DNA from: Sphingobium amiense
Lineage (GTDB): Bacteria > Pseudomonadota > Alphaproteobacteria > Sphingomonadales > Sphingomonadaceae
Direction: 5' to 3'
DNA length: 64,000 nucleotides
Assembly: GCF_003967075.1 (NCBI RefSeq)
Contig: NZ_AP018665.1
Coordinates: forward strand, 124,001 to 188,000
Below the pieces are notes generated by a model. The model was given only the letters and a program-made list of their open reading frames with translations, was not told where the DNA came from and did no database searches. Position numbers and translations under genes: made by a program. Positions 35,300 through 46,673 of this stretch are shown here, piece by piece. Position 1 is the stretch's first letter, and every line of letters begins with the position of its first letter.

Positions 35300-35340
35300 G
35301 GGTGAGCTCCTGAAAAGAAGGTGGTCGGCCTCGCGCGAGA

Positions 35341-35847
35341 TCATGCGCAGAGGGCCGCGAGGGCTTGGGCCGCGCAAGCGGGATAGGCGGCTGCGATATT
35401 GGCATGGAGATGCGCGAAGTCCGGGATCGGAAATTGCCCTCCGCTGGTCGGCCGGGTCGTCATGAGCGCGCCGATGACGATCTCCTCGAGCCCGGCGCGC
35501 CGCTCCAGCACGTCGCCGCCCTGCGCATAGCGGATCGGCGCGGTGAAGCCCGCTTCGATCCAGGTCGTCAGGCCGTTTTCGGCGGCCTCGACATAGGCGG
35601 CGACCTCGGCCCGGTCCTGCGCGAAGCGCCAGACCTTGAGACCGAGGGTCAGGTAGCGCCCGAAATCATGGGCGTTGCCGATAGCGACGAGCGCACAGCC
35701 CTCGGGCGGAGGACCGAAGCGGGCCTGGATGGCGGCGCGATAGCTCTCCACTTCGAGGCGGTTGCACGCATCGAAGTCGGGCGTGTGGCCGATCTGGGCG
35801 CAGTCTTCATTCGCCGGCGCCGCGCCGATATCAAAGATGCTGAACAT
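35341..35847 (-). CDS. Hypothetical protein
   Basis: 168 aa from ATG 35847 with CCGGAGGA upstream (MFSIFDIGAAPANEDCAQIG). Segments EVESYRAAIQARFGPPPEGC and HDFGRYLTLGLKVWRFAQDR look genuine. No known family. It lies directly downstream of the ArdB-like gene on the same strand. Confidence 0.65.
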   Translation of the reverse strand: MFSIFDIGAAPANEDCAQIGHTPDFDACNRLEVESYRAAIQARFGPPPEGCALVAIGNAHDFGRYLTLGLKVWRFAQDRAEVAAYVEAAENGLTTWIEAGFTAPIRYAQGGDVLERRAGLEEIVIGALMTTRPTSGGQFPIPDFAHLHANIAAAYPACAAQALAALCA

Positions 35848-35908
35848 GAAATCCTCCGGGGGATTGGGGGGCCTGGCGTCTGACGGCAGACCCGCGCTGG
35901 GAGCGGAT

Positions 35909-36343
35909 CTAGTCGATCGCGCCGAAGATTTTCGCGGCCTCGGGATGGTCGCCGGCATAGTCGCGCAGGCGGTGGTAGGCCTCGGCGAGATGATCGTCTT
36001 CGACCTCGAAGGAGAGGTGCGAAAAGGCGAAGAGCGTGGCGATGATGCCCGCAGCGTCGGCGGAGACGGTGCCCTCATAGCCGTTGCTGTTGCAGCAGAT
36101 GCGATAGGCCGGTCGTCCGGCGGGGACGAGATAGAGCGGGTGCCCCGCCCGTTCCATGAACTGCCAATAGCCGCCGCCATAATCGGCCGAGAGCCACTGC
36201 AGGAAGGAATAGACCAGCGTCTCGCCCTGGAAGAAATGACGGCGGCCAAAAAGTGCAGGGAGAAATGCGCCGCGCCGCGCGTCGGGTACGAGGGTTGCGG
36301 CGTTGCAGGGGGCATCGGCGATAGCGGGGAGAGTGTCTGTCAT
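35909..36343 (-). CDS. ardB: Antirestriction protein, ArdB/KlcA family
   Basis: 144 aa from ATG 36343 (MTDTLPAIADAPCNAATLVP), the usual family length. Hallmarks are RRGAFLPALFGRRHFFQGE, VYSFLQWLSADYGGGYW and the later PAYRICCNSNGYEGTVSADA with a helical C-terminus. Family members block type I restriction in vivo, without mimicking DNA. Placement in the predicted leading region fits a role in protecting newly entered plasmid DNA. Confidence 0.85.
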   Translation of the reverse strand: MTDTLPAIADAPCNAATLVPDARRGAFLPALFGRRHFFQGETLVYSFLQWLSADYGGGYWQFMERAGHPLYLVPAGRPAYRICCNSNGYEGTVSADAAGIIATLFAFSHLSFEVEDDHLAEAYHRLRDYAGDHPEAAKIFGAID

Positions 36344-36445
36344 GGGGAACTCCGACAAAGGGACCGGCCCGGACGCTCCTTTTTGCGGCAGGACCATCAT
36401 CACCGCTCCCCCTCCCCTCACAGCGCCGCGCGAGCGGCGGCAGGA

Positions 36446-36487
36446 CGACAGGGCCCGCTTCGCAGGCGTGCGAGGCGAACCCTGTCG
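36446..36487 (-). terminator. Hairpin after DUF736 copy 2
   Basis: Arms CGACAGGG and CCCTGTCG with additional complementary bases between them. It lies 20-60 bp past the stop of the gene on the minus strand; T tract absent. Confidence 0.4.
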
Positions 36488-36506
36488 GGGGCAGAGGCGA
36501 TGGCGA

Positions 36507-36965
36507 TCAGTCCGCGAAGGCAGGCGGGGCCGAGCTGGCGCCCAGCACGTCGGGTTCGCTCTGTCCGGCCTGGGAGGCGTCGTTGCCCGGCAGCGGCGGC
36601 AGGCCATCATCGGCGGGCATCGCCATTTCGGCGGGAAGTTCCCGGCGGCGCGAGGGGCGCGACCAGACCACATTGTAGGAGCCGTCCTGCTGCTGGAACA
36701 GCGAGACATAGAGCGGCTGGGCGAAGCTCGGGTCCTCGATCTTGCCGTTGTAGAAGATGAGGCCGCTCTCGCGCGAGGCGAGCTCGAACAGCGCGCCGAC
36801 GCGGACCCAGGCGCGCGCAGCCGACAGCGCCATCACCTCGAACTTGGGTGCGTTGGGATTGGCCGAGTGGACCGGGCGGAGCGCGATGGTGAGCTCGACG
36901 GTCAGGGTGGAGACACGGCCGACGAGGTGGCCGGCGGCGTTCTTGGCGATGGAACCGATGTTCAT
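36507..36965 (-). CDS. DUF736 family protein, copy 2
   Basis: 152 aa from ATG 36965. Identical in sequence to copy 1 over the DUF736 core, diverging near residue ~130 (GNDASQAGQSEPDVLGASS), where this copy ends earlier (PPAFAD). The upstream ~70 bp, including the ribosome site, is also repeated. Two copies in 4 kb suggest duplication by unequal exchange or replication slippage. Confidence 0.85.
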   Translation of the reverse strand: MNIGSIAKNAAGHLVGRVSTLTVELTIALRPVHSANPNAPKFEVMALSAARAWVRVGALFELASRESGLIFYNGKIEDPSFAQPLYVSLFQQQDGSYNVVWSRPSRRRELPAEMAMPADDGLPPLPGNDASQAGQSEPDVLGASSAPPAFAD

Positions 36966-37103
36966 GGGACTTCTCCTTGGAAAGCGTCCTCGAACCCCTT
37001 GTCCGGGACGCCAGTCCCTCACCCCCTCCTCTCCTCGGCCGTTCGGCCGAGCAGGCGCCGCCAGGCGCCCATCATCGCACGCGCCTGCCCGTGGGCGATG
37101 GCC
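36557..37103. repeat. Long direct repeat, copy 2
   Basis: Partner of 32626-33172. Differences are a few scattered substitutions and small indels at the right end. Confidence 0.85.
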
Positions 37104-37144
37104 TGAAACTGGCCCGTCTTGTCCGCGCCGTCCGGTCTTGAAGC

Positions 37145-37518
37145 CTAATGCTGCGAACCGAACAGGATTCGCTTGACCTCAATCTGGTGCTCGCCGTCGC
37201 GCTGCCCGGCGGCTGCGTCCATGTCTGCGCGCAGACGTCTGGCCAGATCATCCGGTATAAGCGCATAGGGCGCGACAAGCGCGATGGCGGCCTCGGGATC
37301 GAGCAGTTCGCCCGGTTCGGTGCCGACCCACAGCAGGATTCGCCATCCTCATCCCCCTCCTCAATATCGTCCCGCACGCTCTCGGCCTCGGGATCGTCGG
37401 CCTCGGGGGTATGCGAGAAGACCTGCGCGAAGAGGGTCTGGAGCGGGCGGTCGAAACCGACGACGGCGCGCAACACCTCTGGGCACTCGGGGCGGGGCGC
37501 AAGCCTATGACGGCTCAT
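37145..37518 (-). pseudogene. Frameshifted small gene, unknown family
   Basis: Starting at ATG 37518, MSRHRLAPRPECPEVLRAVV continues as DRPLQTLFAQVFSHTPEADD and into an acidic stretch. Near 37330-37345 sensible protein sequence moves to another frame: RILLWVGTEPGELLDPEAAI, then ALIPDDLARRLRADMD, ending RILFGSQH with stop at 37145-37147. Together the two parts make a ~120-aa protein interrupted by one indel. Neither half alone looks complete. A sequencing error or a programmed frameshift in the GATGAGGATGGCGAATCC area cannot be excluded. Confidence 0.65.
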
Positions 37519-37609
37519 GATTTTGTCCTCCTCGCAAATTGCTTGAATGGTTGGCGCTGCGACATCGCCGCCATATCTTCCCAGGTTCAATCCCAAGAAG
37601 GAGACAGCC

Positions 37610-38101
37610 ATGGGCAAAGCCACCGAAGGGCATATCGATATCGGCATCGACGAGAAGGACCGCGCGGCCATCGCCGAAGGTCTCTCCCGTCTCTTGGCCG
37701 ACACCTATACGCTCTACCTCACCACCCACAATTTCCATTGGAACGTGACCGGCCCGATGTTCAACACGCTCCATGACATGTTCATGGTGCAATATACCGA
37801 GCTGTGGAACTCGGTCGATCTCATCGCCGAGCGCATTCGTTCGCTGGGACACAAGGCGCCGGGCTCCTACGCGCAGTTCAGCGAACTGGCATCGATCGAC
37901 GATGCGCCCGCCGATCCGCCCAAGGCGCTCGACATGGTCGCCATCCTGGTGACGGGCCATGAGGCGGTGGCGCGCACCGCGCGCTCGATCTTCCCCCTGG
38001 CTGACAAGGCGAGCGACGAGCCCACCGCCGATCTTTTGACCCAGCGGCTGACCGTGCACGAAAAGACGGCCTGGATGCTACGCTCGCTGCTGCAGAACTA
38101 A
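37610..38101 (+). CDS. dps: Dps/ferritin-like DNA-protection protein
   Basis: 163 aa from ATG 37610 with AAGGAGA upstream. The Dps ferroxidase signature is present: [20 protein letters not shown] and later [12 protein letters not shown] with conserved His, Asp and Glu. Dps forms dodecamers, oxidises Fe2+ with peroxide and protects DNA. It is followed by katE on the same strand, giving a peroxide-defence pair. Confidence 0.92.
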   Translation: MGKATEGHIDIGIDEKDRAAIAEGLSRLLADTYTLYLTTHNFHWNVTGPMFNTLHDMFMVQYTELWNSVDLIAERIRSLGHKAPGSYAQFSELASIDDAPADPPKALDMVAILVTGHEAVARTARSIFPLADKASDEPTADLLTQRLTVHEKTAWMLRSLLQN

Positions 38102-38274
38102 GCGACTGACCGTTATCCGACAGGGTGCCCGGCCTCTGTGCGCCCTGTCGGACGAGGCGGCTCCCAATTTGCTCGGCCTGGGAAACTCAAACTGTCCCCG
38201 GGGGTTTGTCCGTCATACCTGCCCAGCGTCCGGCGTGGGCGGGTTCACCGACATGACCAGTGACAGGAGCTCCC

Positions 38275-40471
<2,197 letters not shown>

Positions 40472-40482
<11 letters not shown>

Positions 40483-41044
40483 GCCCGGCGATCTGCCGCC
40501 CCTGCCCTCGCCCGAGCGGCTGCGCGAACTGATGTTCGATGCGGCGCAGCTGGGACGGACCGACGTGCTGCCGGCCCTGCTGCATGCGGGCTGCGCGGTC
40601 GAGGCAAAGGATGAGCGGGGCTATACCCCGCTCATCCTGGCGGCCTATCATGGGCATGACGAGGCCGTGGCGCTGCTGCTCGATCACGGCGCCGATCCCG
40701 AGGCGGGTGATGCCGCGCGCGGCAATACCGCGCTGATGGGCGCGGCGTTCAAGGGCTTCACATCGGTCGCCCGGCTGCTTCTCGAGCGCGGGGCAGACGC
40801 CGAGACGACCAACAAGGCCGGCCAGACTGCCCTCATGCTCGCCGCGCTGTTCGACCGGCGAGAGATTGCCGATCTCCTGGTCGCGCAGGGCGCGGACCCC
40901 GAGCGGTGCGACGCCGCGGGCAACTCGGCGCTGTCGGTTGCGCGAGACCAGAACAACGCCGCCATGGGCGAGCATTTGCGCGGCGCTTGTCCTGCATCTC
41001 GGCCTGGGAGTTGGCGGGCAGAAAGCGCCATTCTCACATCGTAG
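40472..41044 (+). CDS. ankB: Ankyrin-repeat protein (AnkB-like)
   Basis: 190 aa from ATG 40472, overlapping the katE stop by 11 bp. About four ankyrin repeats: [72 protein letters not shown]. In Pseudomonas aeruginosa an ankyrin protein encoded next to a catalase gene supports catalase activity; the same relation is likely here given the overlap. No signal peptide is seen. Confidence 0.87.
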
Positions 41045-41158
41045 GAGGGCGTGGGAGCGTGCAGGGGCGACCATGTCCGATGGTATTGGGCGCTGCATCG
41101 CCGTCATTGGCCGCCCTTATCGCGGTCTGCCCAACGCGGTCTGCCCAACGCGGTCTGC

Positions 41159-41479
41159 TCAAGGAAGCGCTGGCTGATCTGGGGATGCGATGCGCGGTCG
41201 GCGACAGGGGGCAGTAGGACGCGGAGAAAAGGGCGGCTGCTCTTGTCGGGCGGTGCCCGGGAGACGCCGCAGGCGATAGGCGCGTTCGATGGCTGCGACG
41301 GCGTGGCCGGCCAGCAGACACTGGGCTTCGAGCGAAAGGGGCGCAGCGCCCACGAACGCGAGGGTGACACCGGCGTCGCCGCGGCGCTCGAAACGAAGAG
41401 TACCCTGGGCGCAGACCGCAAGTCCTGCTTCAAAGTCGAGCGACCAGAGCCCGGGTGTTGTGTGCGAATCCATGCACAC
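41159..41479 (-). CDS. Hypothetical small protein
   Basis: 106 aa. A coherent core (GLWSLDFEAGLAVCAQGTLR, FVGAAPLSLEAQCLLAGHAV, AAIERAYRLRRLPG) suggests a real gene; the basic tail after it does not look structured. Start could also be the Met at 41473. No known family. Confidence 0.5.
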   Translation of the reverse strand: MCMDSHTTPGLWSLDFEAGLAVCAQGTLRFERRGDAGVTLAFVGAAPLSLEAQCLLAGHAVAAIERAYRLRRLPGTARQEQPPFSPRPTAPCRRPRIASPDQPALP

Positions 41480-41587
41480 TTGTACCGCAAAATGACGAAA
41501 GGCTGGTTATGGCGACGGCGTTCAAAACCCTAGACATTGGTCGCATGGCGCTTGACCCCGCCAAGGCGTCGCGCGAGAGCGCGGGCG

Positions 41588-41782
41588 TCACGTGCTCGTG
41601 CGCCGGATCCGGTGCGCGACATGCCGGGCCGCGCCTTCGGCGCTGCTGATCGCTTTGCCGGCGGCGGCCGCCGCCTGGCGCGCGCCGGCCTGGCGCAAGA
41701 GGGTGCGCGCTTCGCGCAGGCGCTCGACAGCGTTGGCGATGGCCTGGCCCTGCTCGGGCGAGGCAGGCGTGATGGGACGCAT
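41588..41782 (-). CDS. Small hypothetical protein with strong RBS
   Basis: 64 aa (MRPITPASPEQGQAIANAVE). A perfect AAGGAGG is 6 nt before the ATG, which supports translation. Predicted to be one long helix with many Ala, Arg and Gln residues. Unknown role. It lies 109 bp downstream of the 3' half of the interrupted PP-loop gene. Confidence 0.6.
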   Translation of the reverse strand: MRPITPASPEQGQAIANAVERLREARTLLRQAGARQAAAAAGKAISSAEGAARHVAHRIRRTST

Positions 41783-41891
41783 GGTTGACCTCCTTGGTGG
41801 ATAAGCTTGTGGTCAGAGCCGGCATAACGGGTGGGTATGCTGTGGGCGCGCGGTGCACATGTCGCGGGATGGCGCAGCGCAGCGCGGCTGC

Positions 41892-42497
41892 CTAGAGACG
41901 GCTGGTGGCCTGCCCCGCGGTGAAGTCGGCGAGCCATTGCTCCATGGTCGGCCGTTCGCTCACCGGCACGAGCGCGGCCGCGTCCTGGAAGCGCAGCAGC
42001 TCGGTGGGAGCGGTCCGCAGGATCTCGCCGATCTCGGCCTCGGGCAGCAGCTGCTCGGCACGGATAAAGTCGGTGATCCGCCCCGGACGGGTTCGGGTAG
42101 AGCGCCGCCAGAGCCCCTCGACCGTATGGAGACGGGGGGCCGCACGCGCCTCGATGAGCACGATGAGGCGCAGGCACCAGGCCGGCAGGGCGCGGACCTC
42201 GTCGGGCTTGATGGCGCCGCAGAAGAAGCAGGACGACTTGGGCGGGACCGGCAGGCCGGCTTGCGCAATCCGGGCCTCGCAGCGTGCGCGCGTCCAGCCC
42301 CAGTCGCGCAGCGGATAGCGGCACTCGAACAGCGGGTCGTCGATCCCGGCGGCATGGCGGTAACGGCGTGCGTCGGCGGGCGAGGCATCGTAGCCGATCA
42401 GGCGCACGACCTTCCGGCCCGCCGCCCAGGCGGCCTTGGCCGGCGGCCATTGCTTGAGGAAGGCGTCCTGGGGCGCGACCTTCCATTTGAGGCTGCA
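41892..42497 (-). pseudogene. PP-loop / PAPS-reductase-like gene, 3' part
   Basis: About 202 codons that begin CSLKWKVAPQDAFLKQWPPA and run through VVRLIGYDASPADARRYRHA, DWGWTRARCEARIAQAGLP and a cysteine pair KSSCFFCGAIKPDEV to the stop at 41892. It is the C-terminal part of the gene whose first 118 codons are at 51686-52039. Both parts share TGCAGC codons (Cys-Ser) at the breakpoint. The family (adenine nucleotide alpha-hydrolases, including PAPS reductase, QueC, DndC) activates a substrate with ATP. Confidence 0.88.
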
Positions 42498-42505
42498 TTA
42501 GGTCT
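42492..42505 (+). repeat. Left junction of the 9.2-kb element
   Basis: GCTGCA (42492-42497) is the target direct repeat; TTAGGTCT (42498-42505) is the outermost element sequence, inverted at the other end. Confidence 0.85.
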
Positions 42506-42600
42506 GCATCGACCTGTCGTATTGGCTGCGCAAAGCCCGCATTTCCGACATCCCCAGTCCTCCTCCCCTTCCAAGACGCCCGATTAGGGCGTGACCGCCT

Positions 42601-43065
42601 TCAGGCAGTGGAGGGATCGGGCGCTTCGGCGTTGATGCGGATAGGGACGGGCAGGCGTATCCGATCGAGTTCCTGCACGAGTTGCGCGTTGCGGCGTTCA
42701 AGGCGCTCCGCGCGCTGTTCGGCCTCGAGGGCGCGCTTCAGCAGGCTGGCATTATGTGTTGCGAGGGCGATGTTCTTGGCTTCCACGTGCCGAAGAGCAG
42801 AGCGTGTGCGATCGGCATCGCCGGCGGCCATTTCAGTGGCGCCCTCACGTTGCGATTGAAGCTCGCGCAGGGCGTCAAGAACGTCGGCATGGTGCGTATA
42901 GATGATGTTGCGGCCGACCCCGGCTGCTCGTGCAAGAGCGGCGACCGTTGGCGCGGCGGACGGGTCTTTGGCAAGGACGCCAAGGGCTTCGCGCAGACGT
43001 GCATTGGTGTTCGCCCGGCGACGGGCCTGCGGGGTGGATAGGTCAGATTCAGACGTCACCGGCAT
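42601..43065 (-). CDS. TnpC-like (DUF6262-type) transposition accessory protein
   Basis: About 154 aa from ATG 43065; GTG 43059 fits the upstream GAAGGA better. An N-terminal helix-turn-helix-like part (TPQARRRANTNARLREALGV, VAALARAAGVGRNIIYTHHA) is followed by a long coiled coil (KRALEAEQRAERLERRNAQL). The shape and place, immediately after and overlapping a Cys-tailed tyrosine recombinase, match TnpC of Tn554-like elements, which aids or orients integration. Family naming is from memory. Confidence 0.65.
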   Translation of the reverse strand: MPVTSESDLSTPQARRRANTNARLREALGVLAKDPSAAPTVAALARAAGVGRNIIYTHHADVLDALRELQSQREGATEMAAGDADRTRSALRHVEAKNIALATHNASLLKRALEAEQRAERLERRNAQLVQELDRIRLPVPIRINAEAPDPSTA

Positions 43066-44851
43066 TTCCTTCGTCGAGCTGGTCGAGGATACGGCGAGAT
43101 TCCTGGATGCGGGCTTCGGCAAGTGCTCGGCTCTCGCGATCGAGGTCATCGCGCTGGATCAATGCGGTGTTTCGTTCAAGCCGCGCTTCCCAGACCGGCC
43201 TATGCCGGTCGGTCACGGCGAAGTTGGCGCAAGTCGAGCAGGTGCTTTGTGTGCGAAGCACCGGGTTCGGCTCGCGCTCGCCGCCGAGGCAAGCGGAGGT
43301 CTCCCGGCGGTAGAGGCAGTAGCCCCAGTCGCATACGCCGAGGCGCATATCCGTGCCGGCGAGGATCTCGGTGATATATCCATCGACGTCGCTCGATAGC
43401 GTGCGCCCGCGGAACGGCGATCGCTCGGAGAGCATGACGCCCGCCTTCCCGGCGACGTTCGGCGCCAGGAGCAGGTCTTCCAGCGCCTTGCGGGTTTCTT
43501 CGGCGGCTTGGTCGTCGATCAGCTGGGCAAGCTCGAAGTCGGTGCCCACATAGGCCCGGTCGGTCATCGCGCGGTGGACATGGCCGAGATGGCGTTGCAG
43601 CGCCGTCAGGCCGGTGCGGTCGCGCCGCCCGATGAACCGTGAGAACGTCTTGCGACCCTGATAGGTGGTCAGGTGCCAGGTTCCGCCTTGGTGTTCCGGC
43701 AAGGCAAGGAACGGCGCAAGTCGTTCGTTCAAGCGGATATTGACCATGGGTGATCGCAGTCGAGCGACGGGCATCATCGTCGGAAGCGGCGAGCGTCCCC
43801 GGCCGAGCTGGTGGAGCCAGAGGTTCCTCTTCCCGCTAAGTTCGCGAAGCGGAGCGGAGAGACGTTCGAGGATGTGGATCGCCCGCTGGACCGGCTCGGG
43901 CGCGAGCCAGCGATGGACGTCCCCATGTTCCGTCAGCGACGTCTTCGTGATCGTGCCGACCAGATAGACGTGTTCCTCGCCGTCTCCGTCGGCCGCGCGC
44001 CGTTCGAGGCAACCCTCCTCAAGCCTGAGTATTTCGGAGGCTCTCGCGCCAACGAGATAGGCGATGACGACGAAGCAGGCGTCGCCAAGGCGATCGAGCA
44101 TGAACGTCAGGCGGCGCAGCGGCCATTCCGGATTCGGATACAGATCCGCGTGGGGGCATGGCTCAGCCAACATGGCGCGTCTGATATGCCAGTGGAGCCT
44201 TCGCCCCTGATGCTGTTGTCGAAACTTCTCATACAGATCTTCGAGGCGATCGCGCAGCGCGAGTATCTGGTCCGCTGGGTCACCGAGCAGTTCCATAGCG
44301 CCGCTGATGAGAGGCACGGCGATCTCGTCGGGCGTATAGGGATGGCCGCCATAAGGTTTCCAGTGCCGCTTCCCAACCGAACCGGCGCGAGGCGGCGCCA
44401 TCAGCGGCGCGTCGTCCAGCTTGTCGCGCTGCATGTGGAACGTGCGGATCGTGCCGAGATAGCCTTCGGCGGTGCTGAGGGAGAGCCGTGAAGCGTTCCT
44501 GCCGGGACGGGCGCGCAACATGGCCACGAACCGGTCGACGGCGTCTTGATCGAGATCCTTGAAGCATCGGACGTTCTCGGCTGCCATCCATCGAACGAGG
44601 AAGCGGATGTGGCTGAAGTGACCATCGACCGTTTCCTTGCGAAGTGGCATCCGCCCTTCGGGCGGATCGGCCCGCAGCGAGAACAGGAACAGTTCGGCGG
44701 CGTGCCGGAGCGGCGTCCACTGATCGTCCGTGAACCGGCTCCCGTCCGGCATTTCGAAGCCCCAGTTGAACGTCGTGGCGGCGGGGACGCCTTCGTTTCC
44801 GAGCAATGGCGCCGGAAGTTGGGTAGGCGTGGATGTCGGGACGGAGGCCAT
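43049..44851 (-). CDS. Tyrosine recombinase 3 of the element, Cys-rich tail
   Basis: 600 aa. The catalytic domain (~230-440) shows Arg in VGARASEILRLEEG, a TYQGRKTFSRFIGRR segment in the HxxR position, LQRHLGHVHRAMTDRAYVG with the His and the Tyr nucleophile. The C-terminal tail has paired cysteines (CDWGYCLYRRETSACL, QSTCSTCANF) that could bind zinc, then a helix rich in Arg/Glu. It starts 4 bp after recombinase 2 and overlaps the TnpC-like gene, so all four left-arm genes form one operon. Confidence 0.87.
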   Translation of the reverse strand: MASVPTSTPTQLPAPLLGNEGVPAATTFNWGFEMPDGSRFTDDQWTPLRHAAELFLFSLRADPPEGRMPLRKETVDGHFSHIRFLVRWMAAENVRCFKDLDQDAVDRFVAMLRARPGRNASRLSLSTAEGYLGTIRTFHMQRDKLDDAPLMAPPRAGSVGKRHWKPYGGHPYTPDEIAVPLISGAMELLGDPADQILALRDRLEDLYEKFRQQHQGRRLHWHIRRAMLAEPCPHADLYPNPEWPLRRLTFMLDRLGDACFVVIAYLVGARASEILRLEEGCLERRAADGDGEEHVYLVGTITKTSLTEHGDVHRWLAPEPVQRAIHILERLSAPLRELSGKRNLWLHQLGRGRSPLPTMMPVARLRSPMVNIRLNERLAPFLALPEHQGGTWHLTTYQGRKTFSRFIGRRDRTGLTALQRHLGHVHRAMTDRAYVGTDFELAQLIDDQAAEETRKALEDLLLAPNVAGKAGVMLSERSPFRGRTLSSDVDGYITEILAGTDMRLGVCDWGYCLYRRETSACLGGEREPNPVLRTQSTCSTCANFAVTDRHRPVWEARLERNTALIQRDDLDRESRALAEARIQESRRILDQLDEGNAGDV

Positions 44852-44855
44852 GAGG

Positions 44856-46673
44856 CTATTCCAGGTCCGGCAGCGGCGGCAAGGCGGGTATGTGCCGTTC
44901 CGCGTCCGGCATCATTTCGGGCGGGAACGCCGGCAGCAGGTCTTGTGTCAGCGCCCGAAGGCTGGGGGCATAGAAGAGGCTGAACCGGATCGGGTCGATG
45001 CGTTCCCGCGCCGCTTCAAGATGCATGGTGGCCTGGACAATGCGCGCCAGATGACCCGGGTCGATCGGGACGATTAGGCCTGGACAGGCAAGGCAGCCTC
45101 CCAGTTTCGGGCACACGCGGCCAGGCTGTGCCTGCCCGCCGTCGACCGGTCGAAGGCAGTCGTGGCCGAACAGCGCCGTCACCCGCGCGCTGGTATCCGG
45201 CCCTTGATGTTGCGAGTCATGGGCGGGCGTCTCGCCGGTGACCCATGTGATCATCAGCGACTGGAGCCGAGCGATCGTATCGCGTTCGAGGCGGCGGACG
45301 GCCTCGCCATCGACATAGATGTCGGTGGTGGCGACATTCGCATGATTGAGGACCGCCTTGGCCGCCATGATATCGCCCTGCGACGCTGTGTAGTGGGCGC
45401 TTGCCATGCTGCTGCGGAACAGCTTGGGCGAGAAGTCGGGAAGCAAGGAACGGGACTTGCCCGGATGCGCATCGTTCCAGGAGGCGATCGCGCCATTATG
45501 CCGTTCGTAGAAGCGCAACATTGCCGATCGCAACGTGGCCTGCACGATATGACCGGCGTGATGCTCGCGCTCGAGGCGTCCTGTCGTCATGAGGAAGCGG
45601 TGGAGGAACAGCCGGTCGCGTTTGGACGGCTCCACATGCGGTAATAGGGGCGCCGTCATCGCAAGGAGCTTTTCGATCAGGCGCGGCGCCGCATAGGGTC
45701 GGCGATTGTCGAACGAGCGCCGTTGCATGCGCTTCACCTTGCCGCCGGCACGAGGTTTCACCCACTCGACCATGACGCGATGCCGCTCGAGCGGATGCGG
45801 CACGAGGCAGTCCCGCTTGATCTGGCGCAGCGGACCGGCGTTGGCCGCCGTCTGGATCAGCAGCACGATATAGAACGCAACCAGCGTGTCGGTCGTGAGG
45901 TGGAGATAACCCTCGAGCTCGCGGAACCCGCCTACCTCGGCGATCCTCTGCCGATCGGGCTTGTTAAGGTCCAAGCCTCGGTCGATCGGCATGATGCCGT
46001 GGCCGCGGCGATGGAGCTTCCAGATCCAGCGATCCCGTTCGGCGGTCCGCCCACTATGGAGCGGCACGTTCGGAAGATTGACGATGGTTTGCCCGTGCTG
46101 GAACTTGGCCCATGCCGTGTCGATCTCGGCATAGCAGACTGCCAGCAGGGCGCGCATTGCGGCTGGTGTCAGCCGGTCTTGCGGTAACCGCTGGACGCCG
46201 GCGAGCGGGATCGGATTGTTGGGAACGGCGAAGCCCGGTGCGAACAAGCCTGGATTGTCCGCGATCGCGCGCTTGAGGACGGGCCGGATCATACCGAACT
46301 GACCGGATTGTGAGCGGACGCCACGCCTGCGCCCGTCAGTGGGCATCGCCAGCCAGGTGATGAACCGGCGGATCGTTGCCGTGTCGAGGTCTGCCGCGCG
46401 CCTGACACGCGCGTCTTCGCGCAGGAACCTACCGAACACGCGCATCGCGAACCAGCGCGCGGTGCGGGTCGCGACGCTGGATGCCATATCATGATCGCGG
46501 AAAGCCCGGGCGATGGCGGCGCTGATATCGTCCGGCAACCCGAACAGCGCCGGGTCGAAGCGTTGGACGATCTTGCCCCATTCGTCGCGGAACTGGATCT
46601 CGACGACCTCCGCCGGATGGTTCGCCGGTGCCGGATCGAGTCTCAGCGTGCGATCGAGGCGGCCCCTAGCCAT
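44856..46673 (-). CDS. Tyrosine recombinase 2 of the element
   Basis: 605 aa. The C-terminal catalytic half has LLIQTAANAGPLRQIKRDCL in the first-Arg region, LFRSSMASAHYTASQGDIMA, VLNHANVATTDIYVDG with His and Tyr, and a late cysteine cluster (CPKLGGCLACPG). The canonical first Arg and HxxR context is less standard than in recombinase 1, so it may be a partner or arm-binding subunit rather than the main catalyst. Its start overlaps the stop of recombinase 1 by 8 bp. Confidence 0.85.
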   Translation of the reverse strand: MARGRLDRTLRLDPAPANHPAEVVEIQFRDEWGKIVQRFDPALFGLPDDISAAIARAFRDHDMASSVATRTARWFAMRVFGRFLREDARVRRAADLDTATIRRFITWLAMPTDGRRRGVRSQSGQFGMIRPVLKRAIADNPGLFAPGFAVPNNPIPLAGVQRLPQDRLTPAAMRALLAVCYAEIDTAWAKFQHGQTIVNLPNVPLHSGRTAERDRWIWKLHRRGHGIMPIDRGLDLNKPDRQRIAEVGGFRELEGYLHLTTDTLVAFYIVLLIQTAANAGPLRQIKRDCLVPHPLERHRVMVEWVKPRAGGKVKRMQRRSFDNRRPYAAPRLIEKLLAMTAPLLPHVEPSKRDRLFLHRFLMTTGRLEREHHAGHIVQATLRSAMLRFYERHNGAIASWNDAHPGKSRSLLPDFSPKLFRSSMASAHYTASQGDIMAAKAVLNHANVATTDIYVDGEAVRRLERDTIARLQSLMITWVTGETPAHDSQHQGPDTSARVTALFGHDCLRPVDGGQAQPGRVCPKLGGCLACPGLIVPIDPGHLARIVQATMHLEAARERIDPIRFSLFYAPSLRALTQDLLPAFPPEMMPDAERHIPALPPLPDLE

